Assembly (NCBI GenBank): GCA_964449115.1
Contig: CAYUXW010000027.1
Coordinates: 1-24,168, forward strand
DNA: 24,168 bases
Direction: 5' to 3'
Source of the DNA: UBA1783 sp964449115
GTDB taxonomy: Bacteria; Bacillota_I; Bacilli_A; Erysipelotrichales; Erysipelotrichaceae
Positions 1-8,626 of this stretch are shown here, one piece after another. Every line of letters begins with the position of its first letter. Position 1 is the stretch's first letter. The notes under the pieces were generated by a model, which saw nothing but the letters and a program-made list of their open reading frames with translations, searched no databases and was not told where the DNA came from. A program made the position numbers and the translations under genes.

Positions 1-1
1 C

Positions 2-30
2 TTGCATAAAATCAAATTATATTATTTAAT
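2..30 (+). promoter_or_regulatory. possible promoter of the LysR gene
   Basis: TTGCAT (2-7) and TTTAAT (25-30) are separated by 17 bases. The -10 matches the sigma-A consensus at 5 of 6 positions and the -35 at only 3 of 6. The surrounding sequence is almost pure A/T, so chance matches are likely. Confidence 0.25.
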
Positions 31-63
31 ATATATATAAATATATTTTATAGGAGTAAGAAT

Positions 64-954
64 ATGTTAGATGTAAAAATAGAATCACTTCTTGTATTAA
101 ACGAGGAAGGAAACTTCACCAAAGCTTCAAACAGGCTTGGCGTTACCCAGCCAGCTGTTTCAACTCATATTAAACAATTGGAACAACAGTTTGACTGCAA
201 GCTCTTTATTCGCAGTAAAAATGAGGTGAAACCGACAGAAAAGGGTAAAATTGTCATAAATTATGGCAAAAGAATGAAGGCTCTACAGGCAAAATTGCTT
301 GATGAACTTACCGCCAGCGACAGCAAACCTACTAAGATCAGAATCGGAATTACTCATACCTCAGAAAACAATCTGATAGCCGAAACATTGGGGAAATATA
401 GTAGCGTAAATGAATCAATATCCATAACAATTATTACAGATGTAATAAAAAATCTTTATACAATGTTGGAAAATTATGAGTTAGATTTAATAATTGTAGA
501 AGAAAAACTCAATAAACCAAATCTAAGATTTCTAATGATGGATACTGACTATCTGCTATGTGTTCTTTCAAATGATAATAAGTTATCTAAAAAATCAATG
601 GTTACTATTGATGATTTAAAGAAAGAAAAAATGATTATGCGTTTGCCAACAAGTGCCACCAGAATGCTTTTTGACTCAACTCTTAGAAGTATCAATGAAT
701 CCATCGATTACTTCAATATTGTCTTAGAAGTAGATAATATCTCTACTATTAAAGATTTAGTTAGAAAAGATATCGGTGTGACAATTCTGCCAAAAAGCAG
801 CTGTGAAAATGACGTCAGAAAAAACAGGCTTTCTGCCTTGCCAATTGAAAACCTGTCAATGATCAGAGAAACCAACATCGTCTATAACAGCGATTTTATT
901 CACACTCACGTTTTAAATGACATTTTAAAACTATATAAACAGCTGTCAAATTAA
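64..954 (+). CDS. LysR-family transcriptional regulator
   Basis: This 296-residue protein has the LysR layout. An N-terminal winged helix-turn-helix (about residues 1-60, with the recognition-helix pattern VTQPAVSTHIKQLEQQF near residues 27-43) is followed by a periplasmic-binding-protein-like effector domain (about residues 90-290). The length is normal for the family. The ATG at 64 is preceded by a GGAG ribosome binding site at 53-56. The gene stands alone on the + strand and converges on glgA, so it is not part of the glycogen unit. LysR regulators usually act on a divergent neighbour, which would lie left of the window, so its target and effector cannot be named. The family call is firm and the role is unknown. 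Confidence 0.9.
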   Translation: MLDVKIESLLVLNEEGNFTKASNRLGVTQPAVSTHIKQLEQQFDCKLFIRSKNEVKPTEKGKIVINYGKRMKALQAKLLDELTASDSKPTKIRIGITHTSENNLIAETLGKYSSVNESISITIITDVIKNLYTMLENYELDLIIVEEKLNKPNLRFLMMDTDYLLCVLSNDNKLSKKSMVTIDDLKKEKMIMRLPTSATRMLFDSTLRSINESIDYFNIVLEVDNISTIKDLVRKDIGVTILPKSSCENDVRKNRLSALPIENLSMIRETNIVYNSDFIHTHVLNDILKLYKQLSN

Positions 955-997
955 AACCTGTTAATAGACAAGCACCTGTAAAACCACATACTTACCC

Positions 998-1036
998 AAA
1001 AAAGAGATGGACTATTTAAAATCCATCTCTTTGTTA
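998..1036. terminator. bidirectional rho-independent terminator between the LysR gene and glgA
   Basis: A perfect 11-bp stem (AAAGAGATGGA at 1001-1011 pairing with 1022-1032) encloses a 10-base loop. On the minus strand the stem is followed by six T residues (A-run at 998-1003). On the plus strand it is followed by TTTGTTATTT. It lies between two convergent genes, so it can end both the LysR transcript and the glg transcript. Confidence 0.85.
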
Positions 1037-1052
1037 TTTAATCTTTATACAA

Positions 1053-2474
1053 CTAAAATAATGACCTGTATAAATCTTTATACTTTTTAGCTGAGAATTG
1101 CCAGCTGACATCTTTCTTCATCGCATTTCTCATCAGTTTCTTCCAATCTTTCTGTTTGAAATAATAAACATGAATTGCGTATTTTAAGATATACATTAAC
1201 TCATCACCGCTGAAATACTGGAATGAGAATCCTGTTCCGGTATGATCATACTCATTATAAGGAACAACAGTATCCCTCAATCCACCAGTTTCTCTTACCA
1301 GTGGCAATGTTCCATATCTCATTGAAATTAGTTGAGAAATTCCACATGGTTCAAACAGTGAAGGCATTAGGAATAAATCGACACCAGCATATACCTCATG
1401 AGCCAGCTCTTCAGAATAACCACAATAGAATACTGCTCTATGTGGGTAATCATATTCAATCTTTCTTAATTGATTTTCAATGTAACTGTCACCAGTTCCC
1501 AAAATAACTAATTGAATATCCTGTCCCATAATCTGGTTCATTTTTTCAATTAATAAAGCCGCTCCTTTTTGCCAGGTCAGTCTTGAAACCATACCTACCA
1601 GCATAACATCATCAGCTACTCTTAAGCCTAAGCGCTTCTGTAAAGCTTTCTTACATTTCTTTTTGTTGGCCAAAGCTGTGACGCTGTAGTTATATGGAAT
1701 ATATTTATCTGTTTTAGGATTCCAGATTTCAGTATCAATACCATTAACAATGCCAACCAGATCTGATTTACGGCTACTTAAAACACCTTGCATTCTTTCA
1801 CCGAATTCATCAGTTAAAATTTCCTGGGCATAGCTTTCACTTACTGTTGTAATCTTATCAGCATAGGTGATTGCTGCTTTCATAAAGCTGATTCCATCAT
1901 CAAACTTAACATCTCCATATTGGTAGAATTTATAGTCCAGATTGAAGTATCTCATCATTTCCTTTGGATAGTTACCTTGGAACAGCAAATTATGGATAGT
2001 GTAAACATGTTTGATCTTATGATAGTTCTTATCACGATACTCCTGCTTACACAAAATTGGAATCATACCAGTATGCCAGTCGTGGCTGTGGATAATGTCA
2101 ACCTCAAATGGCAACAGTGGAAGCATTTCCAAAACTGCTTTGTTGTAGAAAGCAAATCTTTCGCCATCATCAACAAAACCATACATTCCATCACGGTCAA
2201 AATAATCGTCCTGTCTGATGAAATAGTAATCAATGTCATTTAAATGGGTGTGATAAAGTGAAGCATCCTTATCAATCAATCCAGAATTTACATGAAAACT
2301 TCCTACTTCTTCAAGTTCGAAGTTATCCATAATCCTTTTATACAGAGGCATTACTACCGCAACTTTAAACTCATCATCATTGATACATTGTGGTAATGAG
2401 CCGATAACATCCGCTAATCCTCCAGATTTAATGAAAGGTAAGCCTTCACTAGCTGCAAATAATAATCCTTTCAT
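1053..2474 (-). CDS. glgA: glycogen synthase (ADP-glucose, GT5)
   Basis: GlgA transfers glucose from ADP-glucose to the non-reducing end of a growing alpha-1,4-glucan in the cytoplasm. The 473-residue length is typical of bacterial GT5 enzymes. Visible motifs are KSGGLADV (residues 17-24, ADP-glucose binding), HSHDWHTG (129-136), VSRLTWQKG (296-304) and the C-terminal LFEPCGISQL segment with the conserved Glu near 375, followed by a GTLPLVRETGGLRDTV stretch. The ATG lies 2 bases past the glgD stop. An AGAGGAG ribosome binding site about 12 bases upstream lies inside the end of glgD, so translation is probably coupled. It is the last gene of the glg unit and is followed by the terminator near 998-1036. 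Confidence 0.96.
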   Translation of the reverse strand: MKGLLFAASEGLPFIKSGGLADVIGSLPQCINDDEFKVAVVMPLYKRIMDNFELEEVGSFHVNSGLIDKDASLYHTHLNDIDYYFIRQDDYFDRDGMYGFVDDGERFAFYNKAVLEMLPLLPFEVDIIHSHDWHTGMIPILCKQEYRDKNYHKIKHVYTIHNLLFQGNYPKEMMRYFNLDYKFYQYGDVKFDDGISFMKAAITYADKITTVSESYAQEILTDEFGERMQGVLSSRKSDLVGIVNGIDTEIWNPKTDKYIPYNYSVTALANKKKCKKALQKRLGLRVADDVMLVGMVSRLTWQKGAALLIEKMNQIMGQDIQLVILGTGDSYIENQLRKIEYDYPHRAVFYCGYSEELAHEVYAGVDLFLMPSLFEPCGISQLISMRYGTLPLVRETGGLRDTVVPYNEYDHTGTGFSFQYFSGDELMYILKYAIHVYYFKQKDWKKLMRNAMKKDVSWQFSAKKYKDLYRSLF

Positions 2475-2476
2475 AG

Positions 2477-3595
2477 CTATATTGTATCTCCTCTTCTAAC
2501 ATATGCGATCTGATCTTCGTTACCAATAATTTCTTTGTTTACAAGGATTTTTGCATCCTTATCAATTACCGCATTTTCGATTATAGCATCTTCACCAATT
2601 ATAACATTTGGTAAAATTACTGAATTTCTAACTACCGCACCTTTTTTGATCTTAACAGCTCTTCCCAAGATACTATTTTCAATTTTACCCTGAACTACAC
2701 AGCCGTTTGCGACCATACAATGCTTAACTTCAGCTCTTGGAGCATAGTAAGCAGGAGGAGAATCACTAGTCTTGGTATAGACTGGCCAGTTTTGATCAAA
2801 TATTTCTTTTGCCTTATTAAGATTAATCAATTCTAAGTTGGTATTATAATATTCCTCCAGTGAATTTAGACAAGCTAAATAACCTTCATATTTATAACCT
2901 TGAATATTGATGTATTTAATATTGTCATCATTAGCCAGGAAAGCTCCAATTGAGTAAGCAGCTGAACGATGAGCAGCTTCATCAATTAAATCCAATAAGA
3001 AATCTTTGTGCATTACATACGTTTCTAAAGAGATGTTTTTAACACTTGTTGAACCGTGGCTGACTTTCATCAACACAACTCGGTTTTTAATCAAATCAAA
3101 CTCTTCGCATCCGGTAAAGCGCTTGTGACCATCATCAACCTGTTTGTAGACAGCTGTTACATCAGCACCGGTTTTGATATGCTGCTCAACAACATCCTGA
3201 TAATTGATTTTATTAATCATATAACTAGGAGCTATGACAACATATTCCTGGTTAGATTCCTTGATATAAGCAGAATATTGATTTAATAAGTTTACGTCCG
3301 TGAAATACAGTTTGTTTGTGATATTTTTGTCTGAATAAAGAATCTGTAAAGAGCCACTCTTTGAGTTGATATTGTAATGAGAACCAATTCCAATATGCTC
3401 AATTAAAGATCTGGGTTTTTCCTTAATCAATACCTTGATGTGGTCAATTCCAGAATTAACCATATTACTTAATACAAAGTCCACAACACGATATCTTCCT
3501 AAGAAAGACATTGCTGGAATCGAACGGAAATTAGATAATCCTTCAATTCTTACAGCATCATTTTCAAAATTAACAATACCTAAAATATCTTTCAT
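2477..3595 (-). CDS. glgD: GlgD, non-catalytic ADP-glucose pyrophosphorylase partner subunit
   Basis: This 372-residue protein is a GlgC paralogue with a nucleotidyltransferase-like domain (about 1-250) and a C-terminal left-handed beta-helix (about 285-360, with hexapeptide-type repeats such as ENSILGRAVKIKKGAVVRNS). The signature AGGRGTRL of GlgC is replaced by VNFENDAVRIEG at the same place, and the GDHIYKMDY substrate loop is replaced by APSYMI. In Firmicutes GlgD is known to form a heteromer with GlgC and to modulate it rather than catalyse efficiently. The ATG lies one base after the glgC stop, with a strong GGGAGG ribosome binding site overlapping the glgC end. The family call is firm. 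The lack of activity is inferred from the missing motifs. Confidence 0.93.
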   Translation of the reverse strand: MKDILGIVNFENDAVRIEGLSNFRSIPAMSFLGRYRVVDFVLSNMVNSGIDHIKVLIKEKPRSLIEHIGIGSHYNINSKSGSLQILYSDKNITNKLYFTDVNLLNQYSAYIKESNQEYVVIAPSYMINKINYQDVVEQHIKTGADVTAVYKQVDDGHKRFTGCEEFDLIKNRVVLMKVSHGSTSVKNISLETYVMHKDFLLDLIDEAAHRSAAYSIGAFLANDDNIKYINIQGYKYEGYLACLNSLEEYYNTNLELINLNKAKEIFDQNWPVYTKTSDSPPAYYAPRAEVKHCMVANGCVVQGKIENSILGRAVKIKKGAVVRNSVILPNVIIGEDAIIENAVIDKDAKILVNKEIIGNEDQIAYVRRGDTI

Positions 3596-3596
3596 T

Positions 3597-4718
3597 TTAT
3601 TTTACCTCCCTTGAAGTGAATAATTCAATTTTGTCATCACTACCTATAACTTCATTTTCAAGGATTAGTTGTTTTTCTCCTACAATGCAATTTTTTAGCT
3701 TTGCCCCTCTTTTAACTATTGACTCAGGCATAACTACTGAGTTAATAATTTCTGCTCCCTTTTCAATAACTACATCTCTGAAAAGCACACTGTTGATAAC
3801 TGTTCCATCAACAACACACCCCTGGTTAATGCTGCTTCCCTTTAGAACTGCATTTTCGCCGATAAATTGAGGAGTAGTTGGAACGTCTTCAGTATAAATC
3901 TTCCGGTTTTCATCATCTAGTTTCAGTGGATCACCTTGAGCTAAAAGGTCCATATGAGCCTGCCATAATGAATCAATAGTTCCAACATCTTTCCAATAAC
4001 CAGCAAATGGATAAGCAAACAAGCGTTTACCTTCATTTAATAAGTTAGGAATAATGTTTTTACCAAAGTCATGATTGCTGTCTTCTCTTGGCGCATCTTC
4101 AATAAGTGCTTTTCTTAAAACATCATAATTGAAAATGTAAATACCCATACTAGCTAAGTTGTTTTTTGGTACTGGAGGCTTTTCTTCGAATTCATAAATA
4201 CTGTAGTCTGGATTAGTGTTCATAATGCCAAAACGACTTGCTTCTTCCAGGGTAACAGTTAGACCAGCTATTGTCAGATCCGCATTGTTTTTCTTGTGGA
4301 AATCCAGCATATGGTCATAGTCCATCTTGTAAATATGGTCTCCTGATAAAATCAGGACATATTCAGGATCATATTGATCCATAAAATCAATGTTCTGATA
4401 AATCGCATCAGCTGTACCCATATAAAGGCTGAATCCGGTAACTTTTTCACGAGGATTCAAAACAAAGGTGCCTCTGTCTCTACCATCAAGCCCCCAATAT
4501 GATGATTGAGAAACATACGAGTTCAGAATAATTGATTCATATTGGGTCAGTACTCCAACGTACCCAATTTTAGAGTTTGCGCAGTTACTTAATGGAAAGT
4601 CAATTATGCGATACTTACCACCAAAATGAACTGTTGGTTTAGCAGCCTTTTCAGTAAGCTCCATCAAACGGGTTCCTCTTCCACCTGCTAAAATCATTGC
4701 CAACATTTCTGTTTTCAT
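3597..4718 (-). CDS. glgC: glucose-1-phosphate adenylyltransferase (catalytic subunit)
   Basis: GlgC makes ADP-glucose from ATP and glucose-1-phosphate, the committed step of bacterial glycogen synthesis. The 373-residue protein keeps all hallmark motifs: AGGRGTRL (11-18) with the KPTVHFGGKYRIIDF stretch, GTADAIYQN (101-109), SGDHIYKMDY (125-134), the sugar-phosphate-binding FEEKP (177-181) and GYWKDVGT (240-247). A beta-helix C-terminal domain follows (about 285-360). It is the first gene after an internal promoter and is preceded by a GAAAGGA ribosome binding site 8 bases before the ATG. It is paired with the degenerate GlgD immediately downstream, as in other Firmicutes. Confidence 0.97.
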   Translation of the reverse strand: MKTEMLAMILAGGRGTRLMELTEKAAKPTVHFGGKYRIIDFPLSNCANSKIGYVGVLTQYESIILNSYVSQSSYWGLDGRDRGTFVLNPREKVTGFSLYMGTADAIYQNIDFMDQYDPEYVLILSGDHIYKMDYDHMLDFHKKNNADLTIAGLTVTLEEASRFGIMNTNPDYSIYEFEEKPPVPKNNLASMGIYIFNYDVLRKALIEDAPREDSNHDFGKNIIPNLLNEGKRLFAYPFAGYWKDVGTIDSLWQAHMDLLAQGDPLKLDDENRKIYTEDVPTTPQFIGENAVLKGSSINQGCVVDGTVINSVLFRDVVIEKGAEIINSVVMPESIVKRGAKLKNCIVGEKQLILENEVIGSDDKIELFTSREVK

Positions 4719-4776
4719 AATAACGTCCTTTCTTAAATATTTTTATAAATAGATTTTCTAATCTTTATATACATCC

Positions 4777-4805
4777 ATTATAGACTACATTTAATTATTT
4801 AACAA
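4777..4805 (-). promoter_or_regulatory. promoter of glgC-glgD-glgA
   Basis: On the minus strand, TTGTTA (-35, 4800-4805, 4 of 6 matches) is followed by a 17-base spacer and a perfect TATAAT (-10, 4777-4782). The predicted start near 4770 gives a leader of about 50 bases before glgC. The -35 overlaps the last codons of folC. The spacing and the perfect -10 make this the best promoter within the glg cluster. Confidence 0.75.
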
Positions 4806-6003
4806 AGCTATTTCGCACTAAAGATATAAAGTGAAGTGAACCAGTAACGATTAAAGTCTTATTTTTTGTAAGCGCATACTTAATTGCCTGTAAATAATCA
4901 AAACAGACCAAAACATTTTGATTTGAAGCTAAATCTAGCGCCTTAACTTTTCTTTCACTTTTAAACTCTGTTACAATAACCTCACCTTTTAAGATAAGTT
5001 TTTCCAACATCAGTTTGTAGTTTTTATCACTAAAAGCTGAAAAGACAAAAACATATTCTTCTTTGTCATTTAGTGATGATATAAGTGCTTCTATACCATG
5101 CACATTATGAGCTCCATCGAGGATAATTTTAGGATTTTTACTGACCAGTTCAAAACGTCCAGCCCAGTTGGTTAACAATCCTTTTTTTATTTGTTCCGGT
5201 TTAACTTTTAGAAGCTTTGCTTTTTTTAATTGATTTACTGTCTCAATAGCCAATATTGCGTTATCTATCTGATAACGGGCTGTTGTTGGAATATTGTATT
5301 TTCCCTTTTTATATTTAAAACTTATATCTTCATTTAATTGTATCTGTCTTGCTTCTTTAACAGTTATCAGCTTTGCTTTTTTATCAGCACAGACTTTTTT
5401 AAAAACATCCAGTGCTTCTGTTTTCTTTTCAGCAGTAATAACGGTAGTTTTTTCCTTGATAATACCTGCTTTTTCATAGGCGATTTTCTCGATTGTATCT
5501 CCCAATATTTGAGTATGTTCTAAATCGATATTGGTAATCACAACAGCAAGAGGATCTATTATGTTGGTAGCATCAAGTCTGCCCCCTAAACCTACCTCAT
5601 AAATGGCATAATCAACGTCATTATCCAAAAAGTAGTCAACGGAAATCAACATATCAATTTCAAACATCGTTAAGTCAAGCTGTTGCCATAACCTGTAATT
5701 TTCATTTACCTTATTTAAAAAATATTCTTCTGCAATATTCTTATCGTTTATTCTGATTCTATCTAAGTGGGTAACTAAATGAGGTGAAGTAAAACTTCCG
5801 ACTTTATAGCCTGCCATCTGCAAAATATTTCTTAAATAATTTACTGTAGAGCCTTTTCCATTGGTTCCAGCCACATGAATGCATTTTAATTTTTTTTGTG
5901 GATTATCTATCTCTTCTATGTAACTGAGAAAATCCGAGAATTGATGCTCGCTTTTTTTTCTTTTGACAATCCAATCAATAGCTTGTTCTACATTTTTAAA
6001 CAT
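4795..6003 (-). CDS. folC: bifunctional folylpolyglutamate synthase / dihydrofolate synthase
   Basis: FolC adds glutamate to folates, and in many bacteria also to dihydropteroate, using ATP. It is a Mur-ligase-fold cytoplasmic enzyme. The 402-residue protein shows the P-loop HVAGTNGKGST (43-53), the folate-site SPHL (73-76), the GLGGRLDATN motif (138-147) and LDGAHN (295-300) at the start of the C-terminal domain. The length is slightly short for the family (about 420-440) but no motif is missing. The ATG is one base past the ung stop and has only a weak GGAAAA site, so translation probably depends on ung. It has no known link to glycogen, so its place here looks like operon sharing. Whether it has the dihydrofolate synthase activity cannot be told from sequence. 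Confidence 0.93.
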   Translation of the reverse strand: MFKNVEQAIDWIVKRKKSEHQFSDFLSYIEEIDNPQKKLKCIHVAGTNGKGSTVNYLRNILQMAGYKVGSFTSPHLVTHLDRIRINDKNIAEEYFLNKVNENYRLWQQLDLTMFEIDMLISVDYFLDNDVDYAIYEVGLGGRLDATNIIDPLAVVITNIDLEHTQILGDTIEKIAYEKAGIIKEKTTVITAEKKTEALDVFKKVCADKKAKLITVKEARQIQLNEDISFKYKKGKYNIPTTARYQIDNAILAIETVNQLKKAKLLKVKPEQIKKGLLTNWAGRFELVSKNPKIILDGAHNVHGIEALISSLNDKEEYVFVFSAFSDKNYKLMLEKLILKGEVIVTEFKSERKVKALDLASNQNVLVCFDYLQAIKYALTKNKTLIVTGSLHFISLVRNSFVK

Positions 6004-6004
6004 T

Positions 6005-6664
6005 TTACATTTTCCAGTCTATTGGTTCAACACCATTTTCAATTAAGAAAGCATTAGCCTTAGAAAAGTGTCGACAACCAAAAAAGCCTCGATGAGCACT
6101 TAATGGTGATGGATGAACACTGGTTAAAACCAGATGTTTTGGATTATCCAAAAGTTTCATCTTCTCTTTAGCGTTATTGCCCCATAACAGGAAGACAATT
6201 GGCTGATTCTGCTTATTTAGATGCCTGATAACATTATCGGTAAAAATTTCCCAGCCTTTTCCCTTATGAGAATTAGCTTTTGACTGTTCTACAGTCAGTA
6301 CCGCATTAAGCAGCATTACTCCCTGTGTTGCCCACTTAACCAGATAGCCGTTATCAGACATTTTAATATTGATGTCATTTTCAATTTCCCTATAGATATT
6401 TATAAGTGATGGTGGCAAGACTACACCCGGCTTAACCGCAAAAGCTAAACCACAGGCCTGATTTGGCTGATGATAGGGGTCTTGCCCCAGTATGACCACT
6501 TTTACCTTGTCTAAATCGGTAAAGTAAAAAGAGGAAAAAACCTCAACCTTTGGTGGATAGATAGTTTTCTGTTGATATTGTTGCGTTAAAAAAGAGGACA
6601 ATTTTTTAAAATAGTCCTGATTAAACTGCTCATTTAAAAAATTGTCCCAACTTTTATTAATCAT
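6005..6664 (-). CDS. ung: uracil-DNA glycosylase, family 1
   Basis: Ung removes uracil from DNA, starting base-excision repair of deaminated cytosine or misincorporated dUMP. The 219-residue protein has the catalytic water-activating loop GQDPYH (60-65, Asp62), the MLLNAVLTV uracil-binding strand (Asn120) and the DNA-intercalating loop HPSPLSAHRG (184-193, His184). These are the diagnostic family-1 motifs at family-1 spacing. Its ATG directly abuts the TAA of pulA with zero bases between, and folC follows one base after its stop, so pulA, ung and folC form one tightly coupled transcript. There is no metabolic link to glycogen. Confidence 0.97.
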   Translation of the reverse strand: MINKSWDNFLNEQFNQDYFKKLSSFLTQQYQQKTIYPPKVEVFSSFYFTDLDKVKVVILGQDPYHQPNQACGLAFAVKPGVVLPPSLINIYREIENDINIKMSDNGYLVKWATQGVMLLNAVLTVEQSKANSHKGKGWEIFTDNVIRHLNKQNQPIVFLLWGNNAKEKMKLLDNPKHLVLTSVHPSPLSAHRGFFGCRHFSKANAFLIENGVEPIDWKM

Positions 6665-8626
6665 TTATAGCTCCCTTAAAACAGCTGTTGTAATATTTTT
6701 AACTAAATATTCATTTTTAACATGATAATCTTTTTTTCCTTCACCATCAAGAATAACCTGTTTCTGTCCATCAAAGCGATAGAAGAAATCCTGGTGAGTA
6801 GGATTGATGATAAAAGTTAAATCCTGGTACTCTCCAATTATTACGCCTGATTTTTCAGAATAGACAACATCAGCCAGACCAAAAGAGTATTCCTTTTTAA
6901 GCTCAATTAAATCTTTAGTAAATTTGACCACATCATAATATTCTTCCTTTTTACTATGGTCAATTTTGTTGATACTGTCTGGAGCATTATAACTGTTTTT
7001 TATACCCTTTTTACTGCGACAGAATTCCTGACCCGCATGTATAAAACTGATTCCCTTTGATAAAAGCACAAATGAAAGCAATAGTTTTTGTCTTTTAACT
7101 AATTGCTTATGAATCTCATTGACACAACAGTGCTTAAGTTTATCAAAACAGGTCATATCATCATGACATTCTATATAGTTGATAGATTGTGATGATTTAT
7201 AAAATTTCTTACCCTGCATCAGGCCAATTGTTCTTTTAGCCAGCCAGAGATTTCCTGTACCATATCCTGTAGCACAAAGATCAAACGAATTTCCTTTGAT
7301 AACATCTCTAAACTCATCATTGAAGAAACCGATATTTTCTATCAATTCACTGTTTTGATAATTTGCCAGTTTCAATTCAGTTTCACAGGTTTTCATCAGC
7401 CAGCCTTCACCATAGAGCATAATATCTTCTTTGATATTTTTCAGGCTTCTTTCAACTTCCAGCATTGTATCAACATCAATAAAACTCATCAGATCAAATC
7501 TGTAGCCATCAACATCAAATTGTTTTACAAAATATACCAGTGTATCAACGATGTATTTGCGACACATGCTCAGCTTGGTATCCAGTTCAGCACCACAGCC
7601 TGACCCTTCACAAAATTTATTGTCTTCATCATATCTGAAGTAATAATAAGGAACAGTTCTATTGAAACTGCTTCTTTGGGCGTGATAATGGTGATTGAAA
7701 ACAACATCGACAATCACCTTCATCTTTTTTTGATGAATTGCTTCGCATAAATTTTTAAACTCATCAATTACCAAAAGAGGGTTAGTAGGATCACTGCAAT
7801 AACTGCCTTCCAAGGCCTGATATTGAATTGGGTCATAGCCCCAGTTATAATAAATATCTTTATGATAATCATTGACACTACCAAAATCATTGATTGGTAA
7901 AATTTGAATATGTGTAATACCTAAATCACTTATATAATCCAAGTGCTCAATTAAGCCATTATATGTTCCCTCTGCACTATAGTCTCTGATGCATACCTCA
8001 TAGATAACTGGGTCTTTTGTTATATCAAGTCCACTTGATTCAGCCTTTATCAGATTAACTACCACTGACTGTTTACTGTTGGCTGTACTTGCCTTACCAT
8101 AAGGGTCAATGGTTTTATAGGTGTATCCATTAACTGAAACAATATAATTGTAGACACTGCCAGTCAAATCTCCATCAAAAGCTAAAGAAAAAACTCCACT
8201 GGCATCATTCCTTTTCATTTTGAAATACTGCTCATTAACGCTTAAAACAACATTGTTGGCTGTTGGAGCCCACAATTTAAAGGTTGTAATCCCATTGGCT
8301 ACTACTGAACCTAAATCTTCATTGCCATAGTAGTACTGCTGATTAAATCTTTCTGTCTTGACAATATAGCGATATACTAGCGGAGTAGTATATCCGTTTA
8401 TTCCCATTACTTCATAAGGCTGTGAAATAGCTATCTCAGCATCAAAAGAATACTTATATTCATAATAAGTATCCTTTTTTGTTTTGCTGATAAATTGTAA
8501 TGGGATAATTAAATCTTCTTTTACCAGATCAAATCTATTACACTCACCACCAAAGAAACTGATATCCATTTCAATCGTGATCAGCTTATAGTCATCTAGA
8601 TAAGCTCTGATAAAGTAGTCATTCAT
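6665..8626 (-). CDS. pulA: type I pullulanase / glycogen debranching enzyme (GH13)
   Basis: It hydrolyses alpha-1,6 branch points of glycogen or limit dextrins. The 653-residue order is an N-terminal strand-rich region resembling that of Bacillus AmyX-type pullulanases (IRAYLDDYKLITIEM, residues 6-20), a CBM48-like domain (about 110-190, TFKLWAPTANNVVLSV), then the GH13 barrel. Barrel landmarks are the pullulanase-specific YNWGYDP (260-266), VDVVFNH (306-312), GYRFD with the nucleophile Asp378, YGEGW with the acid/base Glu407, and ECHDD with Asp489. Where pullulanases usually have SHDN this one has CHDD. There is no signal peptide, so it acts inside the cell, alongside GlgP just upstream. The start follows glgP closely and the stop touches ung. 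Confidence 0.93.
   Translation of the reverse strand: MNDYFIRAYLDDYKLITIEMDISFFGGECNRFDLVKEDLIIPLQFISKTKKDTYYEYKYSFDAEIAISQPYEVMGINGYTTPLVYRYIVKTERFNQQYYYGNEDLGSVVANGITTFKLWAPTANNVVLSVNEQYFKMKRNDASGVFSLAFDGDLTGSVYNYIVSVNGYTYKTIDPYGKASTANSKQSVVVNLIKAESSGLDITKDPVIYEVCIRDYSAEGTYNGLIEHLDYISDLGITHIQILPINDFGSVNDYHKDIYYNWGYDPIQYQALEGSYCSDPTNPLLVIDEFKNLCEAIHQKKMKVIVDVVFNHHYHAQRSSFNRTVPYYYFRYDEDNKFCEGSGCGAELDTKLSMCRKYIVDTLVYFVKQFDVDGYRFDLMSFIDVDTMLEVERSLKNIKEDIMLYGEGWLMKTCETELKLANYQNSELIENIGFFNDEFRDVIKGNSFDLCATGYGTGNLWLAKRTIGLMQGKKFYKSSQSINYIECHDDMTCFDKLKHCCVNEIHKQLVKRQKLLLSFVLLSKGISFIHAGQEFCRSKKGIKNSYNAPDSINKIDHSKKEEYYDVVKFTKDLIELKKEYSFGLADVVYSEKSGVIIGEYQDLTFIINPTHQDFFYRFDGQKQVILDGEGKKDYHVKNEYLVKNITTAVLREL

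Noticed and set aside
6..51. ATAAAAT / ATTTTAT inverted repeat before the LysR gene as an operator
   Set aside because: The region is nearly pure A/T with alternating TA runs, so many such repeats arise by chance. No clear T-N11-A box stands out.
6003..6005. ung-folC as recently inserted foreign DNA
   Set aside because: The junctions are 0 and 1 base with no flanking repeats or mobile-element remnants, and composition looks like the neighbours.
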